A stretch of DNA of 64,000 nucleotides, taken from Harmothoe impar. Its lineage: Eukaryota > Annelida > Polychaeta > Phyllodocida > Polynoidae. Numbering within the stretch: the stretch's first letter is position 1; each line of letters starts with the position of its first letter. The stretch lies in assembly GCA_947462335.1 (NCBI GenBank), contig OX381715.1, forward strand, positions 37,362,650-37,426,649, written 5' to 3'. The notes beneath the pieces are model-generated. The model worked only from the letters and a program-made list of their open reading frames with translations, made no database searches and had not been told where the DNA came from. The position numbers and the translations under genes were made by a program. Below are positions 11,761 to 21,840 of this stretch, in pieces.

Positions 11761-12467
11761 TCAGATTATTGATTCACATACTTAGTGTCCCATCCAAATG
11801 ACGCTATGGTGGACAATCTGGAGGAGGGAACCATTGTAGATGACCATATTGCTTTTAGTATTGGCCGTAGTATTCAGTGAGATAGTGACTGAAGCCATTA
11901 TTGTGTACTACTAAGCTAACCATCAAGCAAATAGTTACAAACTGTTATAGCATTAGACATTTTGTATCATGATGAGGTATGTCAGCAGACTGGAGTTATT
12001 ACACAGTAATGATACACATCTGCATGTTCATATGTTTGTGTATTGCTGATATTGAACAGCTATACTGCATCATTCACTAGCTGGCCAGGCCGACAAAGGG
12101 GCTGGCCAGGCCGACAAAGGAGCAGCCAGGATGACAAAGGGGCTGGCTAATAATGAGTGCACTATAGGAGGACTGGACGGGTATGAGCTGCTTTAATGAC
12201 TGTTGTAAACATTATAGATTTATGGGAGCTCTGAGGATGCATCTTATAGACACCACTAATATGACTTGTCATCACCTCATAGGCAGGACGCTGGCCAGCA
12301 GGTCCCAGATTCAGTATGTTCAGCAGAAAATTATTTTTAGTTACCATAGTAGCAGCAGCAATTAATAACATGTTAAAAGATGTGAGTTTTCAAGATCTAT
12401 GATAGAAAGTGCACATTTGGTAAAAATCATAACATGAAATCGAAACTTTCTGCATATAAGCATATTG

Positions 12468-13121
12468 GTTGCTATGGAATTGACCTATCTCCATAGATGA
12501 CCACTCAGGTGACATATTGACATTAAGCAGAGAATCATTATCTGGTGGCTATGTTTGTTGTTCTGTCATGTATTTACAGTTATCAGTAAGGGTGATGATG
12601 TTTCGGAATCAATCATTAGGCATTATTGTTGGTAATTTCGGGTTGCCATGGTTACCTAGGACCTATGACAACTCAAAAACTATGTTAAAATGATGTATCT
12701 CAATGAGACCTTTAATCTGAGATATTACATGAGTGAAGGTGTTGAGAAATGACAAATTTCTTAAAACTAAATATATTTTGTATTAGAATCGGCATGCTGG
12801 TTGCTATGGAAACACGCTATCACCATGGATACCTACTCAAATGACTTTTTGACTCTTTTAATCAATCAGGCATGCCTAAAAACCCCAATTTAGAGGTATT
12901 ATACATGCAAATCACATAAGAATTGACTGATTTATGACTCTAAACATTTTCGTCAGGCATCTTGGACGCCATCTTGAATTTCGGAAAACGCTCAACGATA
13001 CCAGCCGGGCATCGTCAAGATTCTGAAAGTATATGACTTCCTGTACCCAAATCAGTCATAACCTCTTCGGGGGGTTTTATTGCAAGGTTTCAAGGATAAC
13101 TCCTGCCTGGCAACTGGACTA
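12468..13121 (-). repeat. Right inverted repeat of the 3.7-kb element
   Basis: Reverse-complement partner of 9,380-10,030, with GTTGCCATGGTTAC at 12,642-12,655. Confidence 0.8.
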
Positions 13122-13263
13122 TTTCAAATTAATTGACAAAAGGTTTTATCTAAATGCTGGTCCTGAAGTTGCTGCATTTAATCTGAGCAATTTCATGTGA
13201 CCAGCAAACATTCAAAGGAGTTGATGTACAATTCTGTACCAGGTCATCTGAAAGTGTAACTCT

Positions 13264-13458
13264 TTAACCCTTTAAGGACGGATGTCACTAAGAGATGACG
13301 CTTGTCATCATGATGCACCAAGTGCTGCATTCATGCATCATGATGGCCCTATAGGGGTTGATGCACCTATCATGATGTACCAATGCAGCACTGGACACTT
13401 ACTTGTACATACTTTATTGCTGCATTATGACAACATATTTCTGTACCTAAAGGGTTAA
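13264..13458. mobile_element. CATGATGC-family MITE
   Basis: Starts TTAACCCTTTAAGGACGG and ends CTGTACCTAAAGGGTTAA, with TTAA on both sides. Same locus as 34-454 in module I copy 1, but shorter by internal deletion. Confidence 0.8.
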
Positions 13459-13809
13459 TGTGGTACCTGGACTATATCATATCACCTGGGGGCCTGGATT
13501 GTGCAAACAAATTGACACTAGTTATTAAACACCACTTCAACTAGATGCAATTACCAATAATGAATGTCTATTTTATATTATTTTCGGTCTCCACAATTGA
13601 TATAATTAAATAGGTTATATCACCTACAGGCCTTGGATTGTCTGAACAAATTGACATATGAAACTAGACTGCCCCCCTCACCAAGAGGCCATTACCATGA
13701 TGAATGTCTTTTTCATATTATATCCTGGCTCGACATTTGATAGAAAAATCTAACATGTGATCCTAATCACAAAAGACACAGGTATTTGTTTTTCATTGGA
13801 TAAACATAC

Positions 13810-14012
13810 TTATGTGTGAGTGTAATATGTGTGAGTGTAATATGTGTGAGTGTAATATGTGTGTAGTGTAATATGTGTGTAGTGTAATATGTGTGAGTGT
13901 AATATGTGTGTAGTGTAATATGTGAGTAATATGTGTGAGTGCAATGTGTGTAGTGTAATATATGTGAGTGTAATATGTGTGAGTGCAATATGTGTGAGTG
14001 TAATATGTGTGA
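13810..14012 (+). repeat. GTGTGAGTGTAATAT minisatellite
   Basis: About 13 to 14 tandem units of 13 to 15 bp, mostly ATGTGTGAGTGTAAT or ATGTGTGTAGTGTAAT. The ORFs reading HILHSHIL-type repeats on the minus strand are only this array translated. Confidence 0.9.
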
Positions 14013-14074
14013 TAGTGAATTTGTACAACTCATGTCCCAACCCCAACCCTATCCTGAATCTGGGTCCTGCTGGT

Positions 14075-14445
14075 GAGTGCTTATCATGTACTTAGAGACA
14101 GTACTCTCTTACAATCATTCATTGGTCAATTCTGGCATCAGAAATGAATTCCTTGTTAAAAGGTACCCTCAAGTCATGTGTCATACATGTATGTTATTCC
14201 ATTTTAGGCCAGCAGGTGGGTGTGGGTGAGCAGGTGGGTGTGGGAGAGCAGGTGGCTGTGGGTGTGCAGGTGGGTGTGGGCGACAGTTGCAGGCTGCGGG
14301 CATGTACCGCCTTCTGTCGCTATCAGAAAGCGAGTCGATCGGAAGATAAACGGCGAAGATATGGGTGGTACGATTTCGTCTGCACACGTTGAGATCTCGC
14401 GCAGTACGAGAAGTACCAGTGGTGCCACTCTTTGTTTGACAAAGA
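14075..14445 (-). repeat. Second arm of the 3.99-4.43 / 14.1-14.4 kb inverted repeat
   Basis: Reverse complement of 3,985-4,430. A GTGGGTGTGGG tandem repeat lies at 14,215-14,281, followed by GGCTGCGGGCATGTACCGCC. The minus-strand frame equivalent to that in the first arm is open here too. Confidence 0.65.
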
Positions 14446-16080
14446 ATGCAGTAATTTATGTACTGCGTGTCCTCTTTTTGTCCACTGATTGTTTCCCGCC
14501 CTCTTTTATCGAACTTTTGGTCTTAAAAAAAGTGTCTTACCCCACGAGAAATCTATGTTTATATTGAATTAACTACTACTGCAAAAAAGGACATAAAGTC
14601 TATTCTAGTACATTCATGTTTGTCTACAGTGCTGAAAAGTAGGCTCATTTTTTGATAGGTATTTTTTGTTCAATTTTTTAGGGGACAACCAGTCGATAGA
14701 AATGGATGATTTTTATATCATAGAAAAGGAAAAATGTTGAACTTTAGGCTATAGGGCAAAAATTTTACCTCAGCCAAATTTTTCACCCCAAAAATAATCA
14801 ATGAAATTTTTTTTTCTTTTCTCAGCAGGGTGTCTCACCAAGGCGTCGTATAAGACACTGGTAGCAAAGCTACCTGTGTCAATTACAGAGTATCTGGGCT
14901 ATACCATATCACCTGAGGGGCCTGGAACGTCTAAACAAATTGACACGAGTAGCTTTTTCATATTATATGCTGTCTCCACACTTGATATAGTTAAAAAGGT
15001 GGGTTCTATGTTTTGAGGGTGTGTATGAGTCCCTCTGAATTTACCTACAGGTTTTCCTAACCTAAATGTGTTGCCATTTAACATACAGATAGGATTACAC
15101 ATCACCAATATTAAAAAAAAGCAGGAAATGATTTTGGTTTTCTTTGACAGAAAAGATAAATTTGGCAAAAAGCATGTGGCATGGCGTTATTCTGGCAACA
15201 GTGAGGGAATCCAATACTGAAGCTCTGAGTGTGGTCATGAACGGCATCATTACCACATAGCCGGCGGGGCTGGGCCGTCATGCTGCCGTGGTAATACCCC
15301 CACCCATTGGGGGGGGGGGGTGCTATGAACGCCAAACTCACGGGGCATGCCCATAGGGCTACTGGCCGTCTGGGGCAGAACAGCACTCTCGGGTCTGTGT
15401 GGGCCTTTGTCATGAATCTCTGCACTAACCTGCCATCGTGAAGGGAATATTGTCCAAGATCTAAGGATTTCCCCACGAAAAGCTTCTATTATATTGTTGG
15501 CAGGATTTTGAAAGCTGGCTCTACTAAAAAGAATAAAGGGTCTGGGGAGTTCCGAACTATATTAGGTTGAATTTTGAGAGCATTCGCTAAAGAATTTGAC
15601 ATTGACGTAAGTTTCTGTCATTGCCTAAATCCAGGTTTGCTAGGTGCGCTGAACCAAAGTGGGCAATCTGCAACACACACTGTGCAATGAGCCCAATAAT
15701 ACATATATGTGCAGAATACAAATATCAGTGACCATGGGCACAGCTGCATATATTATTATATTGTAAAGTTATGAGATCTAAATCTGAAGAGCAGTACTCC
15801 AATTCTTTAGATAAATTGTTAGATTGAATGGAAATATCTGTTTAAAAACCACAAACCAATTTTAATCTACATGAAATAACTTGAAATCACGGAAATATGA
15901 TTTGCTTTTGGCGAGTTAGTGAATAGCACTGTTTCAAGGTTGAATGGGATAACAGAGATAAATCAGGCAAGTATCAACATAAAGACAGTGCTTGGAGATT
16001 GTGTGACTTAGGGGGATGAAGAAGGGTGAGTGGGGATCTGGCCAAATGCCGACCACACACCTTAAATCTGGTACACCGTA

Positions 16081-16314
16081 CTAACCCTGTAAGGACAGCA
16101 AGAAGCCTCAACACTTCATGATAAATTGTCAGTGTAATGCTAAATACAGCGCTAGTGAGTTACTCATCTGCACTGCTTGATGCATCATAACAACCCGAGT
16201 ATCAAGCCCATAGGGGATGAGTGCAGTTAGCTACCAGTGTTGCATTCATGCATCATGCCAACAAAAGGGCATCATGCATTAAAGCACTATCCTGCCTTTA
16301 GTTTAAAGGGTTAA
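16081..16314. mobile_element. CATGATGC-family MITE without nested insertion
   Basis: CTAACCCTGTAAGGACAGC at the left, GTTTAAAGGGTTAA at the right. It is the empty-site counterpart of 1,535-2,552. Confidence 0.7.
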
Positions 16315-16594
16315 CAATCCCCGTTTCCGTCATTGTGGTAAATATTCAGGTGGTAGTGCCTGAACAAGAACAACTGGGTGTAGCTCGAGTTATATTTTGT
16401 CACTTTTTTATTATTGATTGAATTTATTTTTATGTGGAACTGTCTGACATGCTGTAACATTTCAGGAACATGCATTTTGAGCTGATTTAGTTTTATACTG
16501 GCCTGGGGCTCAGTTGTGTGGAAGAATTGTAAAACTAGTGGGAACCGTCTAGCCGTGAATGGTTTTCCGTTACCTGTAGAACTGGGACTGCAAA
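16315..16594 (+). repeat. Module I block, GTAAATATTCAGGTGG type, second copy
   Basis: Close match to 2,553-2,845 and to the inverted copy at 31,990-32,270. Confidence 0.7.
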
Positions 16595-16819
16595 ATGCTT
16601 TAAATGTATGATACCTCTTGATGGATGAATGTAGTACTGGAATGTAGCTTGCCAATGCTATATTTAAATATTATGCCGGGTTGATGCTGTCTTGAGGAGT
16701 TGGCATGAAGTATCAATGTAGCCAGTGCATAGCTACTCACCTGCATTGCATTGTAGATATGACAACAAACTAACATATCACAGAAGGCATCATGCTGTCC
16801 TTAAAGGTGCAGTAATCGT
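16595..16819. mobile_element. CATGATGC-family MITE cut by a retrotransposon
   Basis: Palindromic core followed by GCATCATGCTGTCCTTAAAG at 16,788-16,807, after which the expected right end is lost where the minus-strand retrotransposon joins. Confidence 0.55.
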
Positions 16820-19027
16820 ATTTTTTTTGATTTGAGAGATGTGTAAATACACATCCTCGTTTATTTATACTGAATAAAGAAAGAGCTTTTTCAGCTCGGT
16901 TTACATCCTTATCCAGTTGTCCAAGTTTATGTGTTTCACCTTGTATAAGTACATATTTAAACAATAATAATAATAACATATAAATATTACAATAAACATC
17001 ACCTTTCACAACGCGATTACACCAATTTATCTATCAGAACATAGTACAATTTGATTATCATAGTGAAATTAGATGAGTATCATGTAAAGCTATATCTACA
17101 CATAGTGTGTCATCAAATGTAATGAGTATAACCGTGTTTTAAGTCTCAGTTTCTATTCCTCTATAATAGCTATGTGATGAATTAGTATGTATACATGTGT
17201 ATTAGGGATGGGCTCCCTGTGTACTTAACAATGCTGTACTTTCGAAATGTGTACCGGTACATGACTAAATGTATGAATTTCGATACAGTTTAAGTAGTAT
17301 GTACAACTGATCCCCTACGATATGAGAGTACAATAATTCATAATTAATCCAAACAAAATATCATATGCCTTATTTCCACATCCTATCATTTGGGGGGGTG
17401 GGGGGGGTTCCAGGTGGAAGAGGAACGCGGCTCACATCATATCGAGACCATACATAACGAGCCTTAGAAGTACATAAAATTATAGTTTGTGCTCCCAAGC
17501 CACTTTTTTCTATTCAAATTAAACTCCTCATATGTACCAATATTTCTAGTCTTTACATCCAAGTTATTCCATAATAAGGCACCTCTATACAGTACATTTT
17601 TTCTCCCTGTTTCATTTTTTGGCCTATATATATTGAACAAACGTGCATCATGGGCTCTTGTGAAGATTTGCCTATCATTTAGCATGTCATTATTATTTTG
17701 CTGTTTGTACATAAAATTATACAAGTGCATGATTCTTCTAGGCTTAAGCTTAGATATCTTCGCCTCCTGGTGTGTAGCTATAGTAGGGTACATATGGTTG
17801 ACTTTTAGACATTTTCTGAGGGCTTTGTTTTCGATGACTTGAAGCCTATCGAGTACATTTTTATTCGCTATGTCATAGAATATGTCTCCGTAGTCTGCAT
17901 GTGGCAGCACCATGGTCTTATATATATCCAGCAATGTTTTTGTATCAAGCAGCTCATTAAGGTTGGCTAACAGATATGACTTAAATATCATTTTTTTACA
18001 AGCTGACTCAGCTTGCATATTAAAGTTTAACACTTGATCCAAGGTTACCCCCAAATATTTAACAGAAATGCAGCGATCAATTGCTTTACCTGCTAACATC
18101 AATGAATGATTACCAATTTCTTTTAGTTTTGACCTTAAACCAAAAATAATATAATTAGTTTTTTTTGCGTTTAAAGTGAGCTTATTTTTTTTAAACCATG
18201 TGTTTAAGATAGCCAAATCCTCTTGCATTTTGTCTGTTAGACTCTGTAGATTTTGCCCTTTAACCGCTAACACTGTATCGTCGGCATATAAGAAAGAGGT
18301 ACAATTTTTTAGCACATTTTTGAGGTCGTTTATGTAAACTAAAAACAGGGTAGGGCCTAATATCGACCCTTGTGGTACACCACAGCTCACCTCACCCTCG
18401 TCTGATACTATCCCATTCGAAAAAGTTTTTTGTTTTCTGTCTGTTAAGTAATTTTTTATCCATTTTAATGCGATTTCTGAAATTCCCATTTTTTCTAGTT
18501 TTTGAATTAATATAAAATGATTTACAGTATCAAAAGCCTTTTTCAGGTCGATTAGTGTAGCTATTGTATATTCCCTATTATTTAGACCCTTATATATACT
18601 GTCGGTGAAGTGAGCTATGGTGTCTATGGTCGAATGACCTTTCCTGAAACCTCCCTGGTTTTTGTCCAACAAATCATTAGATTCCAGATAATTTACCAAC
18701 TGCTTATTTACAACCCTTTCTAATAGCTTGCCTATTACCGGTAATAATGTTACCGGTCGTAGGTTTGCGACATCTGATTTGTCCCCGTCTTTTTGAAGAG
18801 GTATGACAGTGCCTACCTTCCAACCATCGGGAACAATCCCTACAGACAACGACATATTAAATAGAGCAACCACTTTCTCGGGGATTGACGATAAACAATC
18901 CTTCAAAGCCCTGGAGGAAATTCCATCTATACTCGATGCCTTTGTAATATCAATATCCTTGATAATATTTGATACCTCCTCAACATTTGTTTCAAAAGAA
19001 AGCAAGGTGGGCACAGTGACTTCACCG
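16820..19027 (-). mobile_element. 5'-truncated non-LTR retrotransposon, minus strand
   Basis: The 5' border is set by the host block: TTACTTCCAC resumes at 19,028, as in the unbroken copy at 3,647. The 3' end lies near an A8 tract (T run on the plus strand at 16,820-16,828), with an AATAAA on the minus strand (16,860-16,865) about 35 bases before it. Only reverse transcriptase and the C-terminal region remain; endonuclease and ORF1 are absent. Length about 2.2 kb, typical of incomplete target-primed reverse transcription. Confidence 0.8.
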
Positions 19028-19068
19028 TTACTTCCACTACAGCTCATTAGGGAATGACTCATTGCCAT
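17464..19068 (-). CDS. Non-LTR reverse transcriptase, N-terminally truncated, chimeric start
   Basis: 534-codon open frame. Reverse transcriptase motifs are in the usual order: a GWKVGTVIPL-type start of the fingers (about residue 82), NLRPVTLLPVIGKLLE (about 103), a QGGFRKGHST block, IDLKKAFDTV with the first catalytic Asp (about 172), GVPQGSILGP (about 234), YADD with the catalytic Asp pair (about 258-261), and a KYLGV thumb motif. A C-terminal region follows with RLQVIENKALRKCL. No RNase H is seen. The motifs fit the Jockey/CR1/L2 group. The first 13 or so residues and the ATG come from the host repeat (19,028-19,068), not from the element, so this is not the native start. The frame is otherwise unbroken, suggesting a fairly young insertion. 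Confidence 0.85.
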   Translation of the reverse strand: MAMSHSLMSCSGSNGEVTVPTLLSFETNVEEVSNIIKDIDITKASSIDGISSRALKDCLSSIPEKVVALFNMSLSVGIVPDGWKVGTVIPLQKDGDKSDVANLRPVTLLPVIGKLLERVVNKQLVNYLESNDLLDKNQGGFRKGHSTIDTIAHFTDSIYKGLNNREYTIATLIDLKKAFDTVNHFILIQKLEKMGISEIALKWIKNYLTDRKQKTFSNGIVSDEGEVSCGVPQGSILGPTLFLVYINDLKNVLKNCTSFLYADDTVLAVKGQNLQSLTDKMQEDLAILNTWFKKNKLTLNAKKTNYIIFGLRSKLKEIGNHSLMLAGKAIDRCISVKYLGVTLDQVLNFNMQAESACKKMIFKSYLLANLNELLDTKTLLDIYKTMVLPHADYGDIFYDIANKNVLDRLQVIENKALRKCLKVNHMYPTIATHQEAKISKLKPRRIMHLYNFMYKQQNNNDMLNDRQIFTRAHDARLFNIYRPKNETGRKNVLYRGALLWNNLDVKTRNIGTYEEFNLNRKKWLGSTNYNFMYF

Positions 19069-19290
19069 TCAATATGAGATATTTCTAATAACTGCCATGA
19101 GGTTGTAAGTGATTAGAAGGATGCCACTCCCAGGTCAAGAAGGACACATTTCAATAGTGATTTTTTTCCCTAACCAGTGGAAGAAGGAATTCCTACAAAA
19201 ACAGGAAAAGTTTCTTACGATTTTCCCGACATTTAGACTTTAATTCTATTAATTTGCTTTGTAAAATCAAGTCAAATATGAAATCTTACT
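19028..19290 (+). repeat. CCTCATTAGGGAATGACT-type block, third copy
   Basis: Matches 3,647-3,900 with CTCATTAGGGAATGACTCAT and CCACTCCCAGGTCAAGAA. It lies between two retrotransposon pieces that point away from each other. Confidence 0.65.
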
Positions 19291-19294
19291 TTAT

Positions 19295-21192
19295 GTGGAC
19301 TATGAAGTGGTAGCTCTAAACCATCTATGTAAGAACAGAGAAGAGATACCATCAAACGTCAGGGCCTGTTTACTCCTGCTTAGCTCACACATCAAACCTT
19401 GGGCAGACCTCCACATGCAAAGGGGCCACGTCCTGGGGGCACATCCCTTGGTCTGCCCTTCCCTAGACTACAGTACAGTCAATAATAAAATTATTAATTT
19501 ATGTGTTGTAAATTCAGACATCCCGGACTTATGGAAAATTGCGCTGGTCACCCCTCTACCCAAGGGGGGGGGGACCCTGCAAATGTTTCTAATTTAAGAC
19601 CTATTAGTGTTTTACCAGTACCGGGGAAGATACTTTAGAGGCTAGTTCATAACAAGTTAATGGCTCACATAAATTTACATGGGATTTTAAATTCAAAACA
19701 GGGAGGGTACCAAAAAAACAAATCGACACTTGATTCGATTACCACTTTTGTAGATGACATAATAGAGAATAGAAATAGAGGCAATATTAGTTTAGCAGCA
19801 TTTATTGACATTAAAAAAGCCTTTGATTCAGTTAATTACATAATCCTTTTGAACAAATTAGAACAATACGGTATACGACATAGAAATTTATCACTCATTG
19901 AAAACTACCTCTCACGTAGACAGCAGTGCTGCATAGCAAACAGCATTAGATCTACCAAATTACCTTTATCCTGTGGAGTCCCTCAGGGATCTATTTTAGG
20001 ACCGTTATTTTTCTTGTTATATATTAATGATTGTATTTCTAACCAAGATGATCACCAAACTATGCTATATGCCGATGATTCTGTACTATATGTCTCTGGA
20101 AAAAACTTTGAAACCCTTTCAAATAGATTAACAATAGCTCTGGATAATTTTGGATCCTGGACTAGGAAAAACAAATTAACTACTAATGAAAACAAAACCA
20201 AAATCATGACCTTTGCTTCCGACATTAAATTAAAAAATCTTCCAAAACCAAAAATCAAATTGAACAATAAAATTCTAAAAACAGTAAATTCCTACAAATA
20301 CCTTAGGGTCATCTTGGATGAAGAATTAAAATTCACCAAATATGTTAGAAGTGTAATAAATAGTGTTCACTTCAAATCAATTCTAATGTACTGAGTCAGC
20401 AAAATGCTGCCCTCAAAAGCTCTGCTAAGAGTTTACAAGACTCATGTTTTACCTGTGATTGATTACTGTGATATACTGTACTTAAATTCTAATGTGGCAG
20501 CATGTGAAGAACTACAACGACTTCAAAACAAATGTTTAAAAACATGTTTATTTAAACACATATTAACCCCTAAAGAAATTGTACATGGTGAAGCTAAGCT
20601 GCCTACCCTTGAGGAGCGCAGGAACTACCATTGTAAAATGTATGCCTTTAAAAGGGCTCAATGTGACAAGTATTTAAGAATTAGGACCAGGGATACTAGA
20701 TTTTCCTCTGCTCCAGTATTAAAATATGATATAATCCATTGTAAGGCATATGCGAGTAGCGCTCGCACAGGCCTGGAATGCCCTTGAACCGGATACCAGA
20801 AATATTGTTGACTATGACGCATTCAAGTCAAAGATGTCAGAAAAATTGTATAAAACAGTGCCAATAATTAATTAACTAATTAATTAATCATGTATCCGAG
20901 TAAGTTAATTACTCGAGATATAATGGGTAATTCTAAAAGGGTTTTGTATAAATGTATTTAATATTAATATGTGATGCCGCGGCAAGTTTTCTATGAAATA
21001 CCTGTTATAATCATATATACCATGTATAACTGCTTCTTATCATATGGACAACCTATAATAACTGCTTGCAGATGGGCTGTCCATGTTCTTTATTTGGTCG
21101 TACCGTATAGTATATTGACATAATCATTGAAAATTGTACCTGAATATTAGACCAAATAAAAGTTCGAATTTGTTCAAAAAAAAGAAAAAAGG
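19295..21192 (+). mobile_element. 5'-truncated, decayed non-LTR retrotransposon, plus strand
   Basis: Reverse transcriptase homology begins near 19,470 and runs to about 20,860; a 3' UTR follows with AATAAA at 21,155-21,160 and an A-rich tail at 21,176-21,190. The stretch 19,295-19,470 is not clearly part of the element. It differs in sequence from the minus-strand element next to it, so the two are separate insertions in head-to-head order. Confidence 0.8.
19470..20860 (+). pseudogene. Broken non-LTR reverse transcriptase
   Basis: Fingers motif DLWKIALVTPLPKGG ends at a G homopolymer (19,564-19,573), where the frame shifts by one. The next frame continues with NLRPISVLPVPGKIL, meets an in-frame TAG at 19,636-19,638 where relatives have Glu, then carries IDIKKAFDSV (catalytic Asp), CGVPQGSILGP, and YADD at about 20,071. 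A second in-frame stop (TGA) lies at 20,392-20,394, after which the same frame goes on as a C-terminal region ending with the stop at 20,785. One frameshift and two stops make it a dead copy. The catalytic residues themselves are kept, so decay is probably modest. Confidence 0.85.
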
Positions 21193-21840
21193 TATAAACT
21201 CTGTGACAGGGCAGGCATTCTGCCAGTCTCTGTCATGCTATCACAAAGTAGATACATGAACCAACCAGATGGTATGTTTCTTCCAAGGGCTCTTAGTATA
21301 GCCCCCAATACTCACTGGCGCAGCCCACTGCTGTGGGTATAGGCTTTTAGTGTCTGAAAAGCTTTGGAAATTGAGCCAAAATTTAAGGTTACTTTTGCTT
21401 TTAGAATTTGCACATCATTCTTCATTTATGGACAATTTGATCACTTGTTGATCACTTGTTAGATACATACAGACTAAGAGAGGAAGCTAGAATTCCCCAG
21501 TAGCACTGGAGACAGAGTCAGTGCTTCTATACACTGACACTGCTTCACTGGTTTCAGTTCATGTCATTTCTGAGGAAGACTATGCATCCTAGGTAGTGAG
21601 GGTATTCTAGACAATGAGGGGAACATCCTCATCTATCCCCACCTTCTGTACGTTAAATAGTTCAGGAATTATGATAGAAACTGAAGTTTAAACTAACAAA
21701 AGGGACTTATACATGTAATTTGATAATTCTAAATCCGGGGATTAACCATGATCTAGTACAAATATTCAATAATAGAATGAATAAAAAACATATGATTTAC
21801 TTGGCAGGGCTGCATTTTTTGCATCATGACGACGAATCGT
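21193..21840. other. No feature recognised
   Basis: No inverted ends, no shared repeat and no convincing ORF seen between the retrotransposon tail and the next MITE end. Confidence 0.4.

Larger units (their letters stand above)
9380..13121. mobile_element. 3.7-kb element with inverted repeats of about 650 bp
   Basis: The ends read TAGTCCAGTTGCCAG and CTGGCAACTGGACTA. From there inward 9,380-10,030 matches the reverse complement of 12,468-13,121, with a 12-bp gap near the left end and rising divergence inward. Landmarks in both arms are GGCATGCTGGTTGCTATGG and AAGATGGCG. A 3-bp TTT flank on both sides could be a target duplication but is weak. The interior holds a decayed ORF at 11,481-11,760. 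Superfamily is not assigned. Confidence 0.8.
13231..16080 (+). repeat. Module I repeat, copy 2
   Basis: Repeats the blocks of 1-1,534 in order: ATCTGAAAGTGTAACTCTTT at 13,245, the GTCTGAACAAATTGACA block at 13,630, the AAAAAAGCAGGAAATGAT block at 15,115, and the block before the MITE at 16,081. Relative to copy 1 it has gained the minisatellite at 13,810-14,012 and the inverted-repeat arm at 14,075-14,445. The stretch 14,446-14,800 has no match elsewhere that I could see. Confidence 0.75.

Noticed and set aside
13767..14046. Two minus-strand ORFs of 78-88 codons with HIL/TYY repeats
   Set aside because: They are translations of the GTGTGAGTGTAATAT minisatellite.
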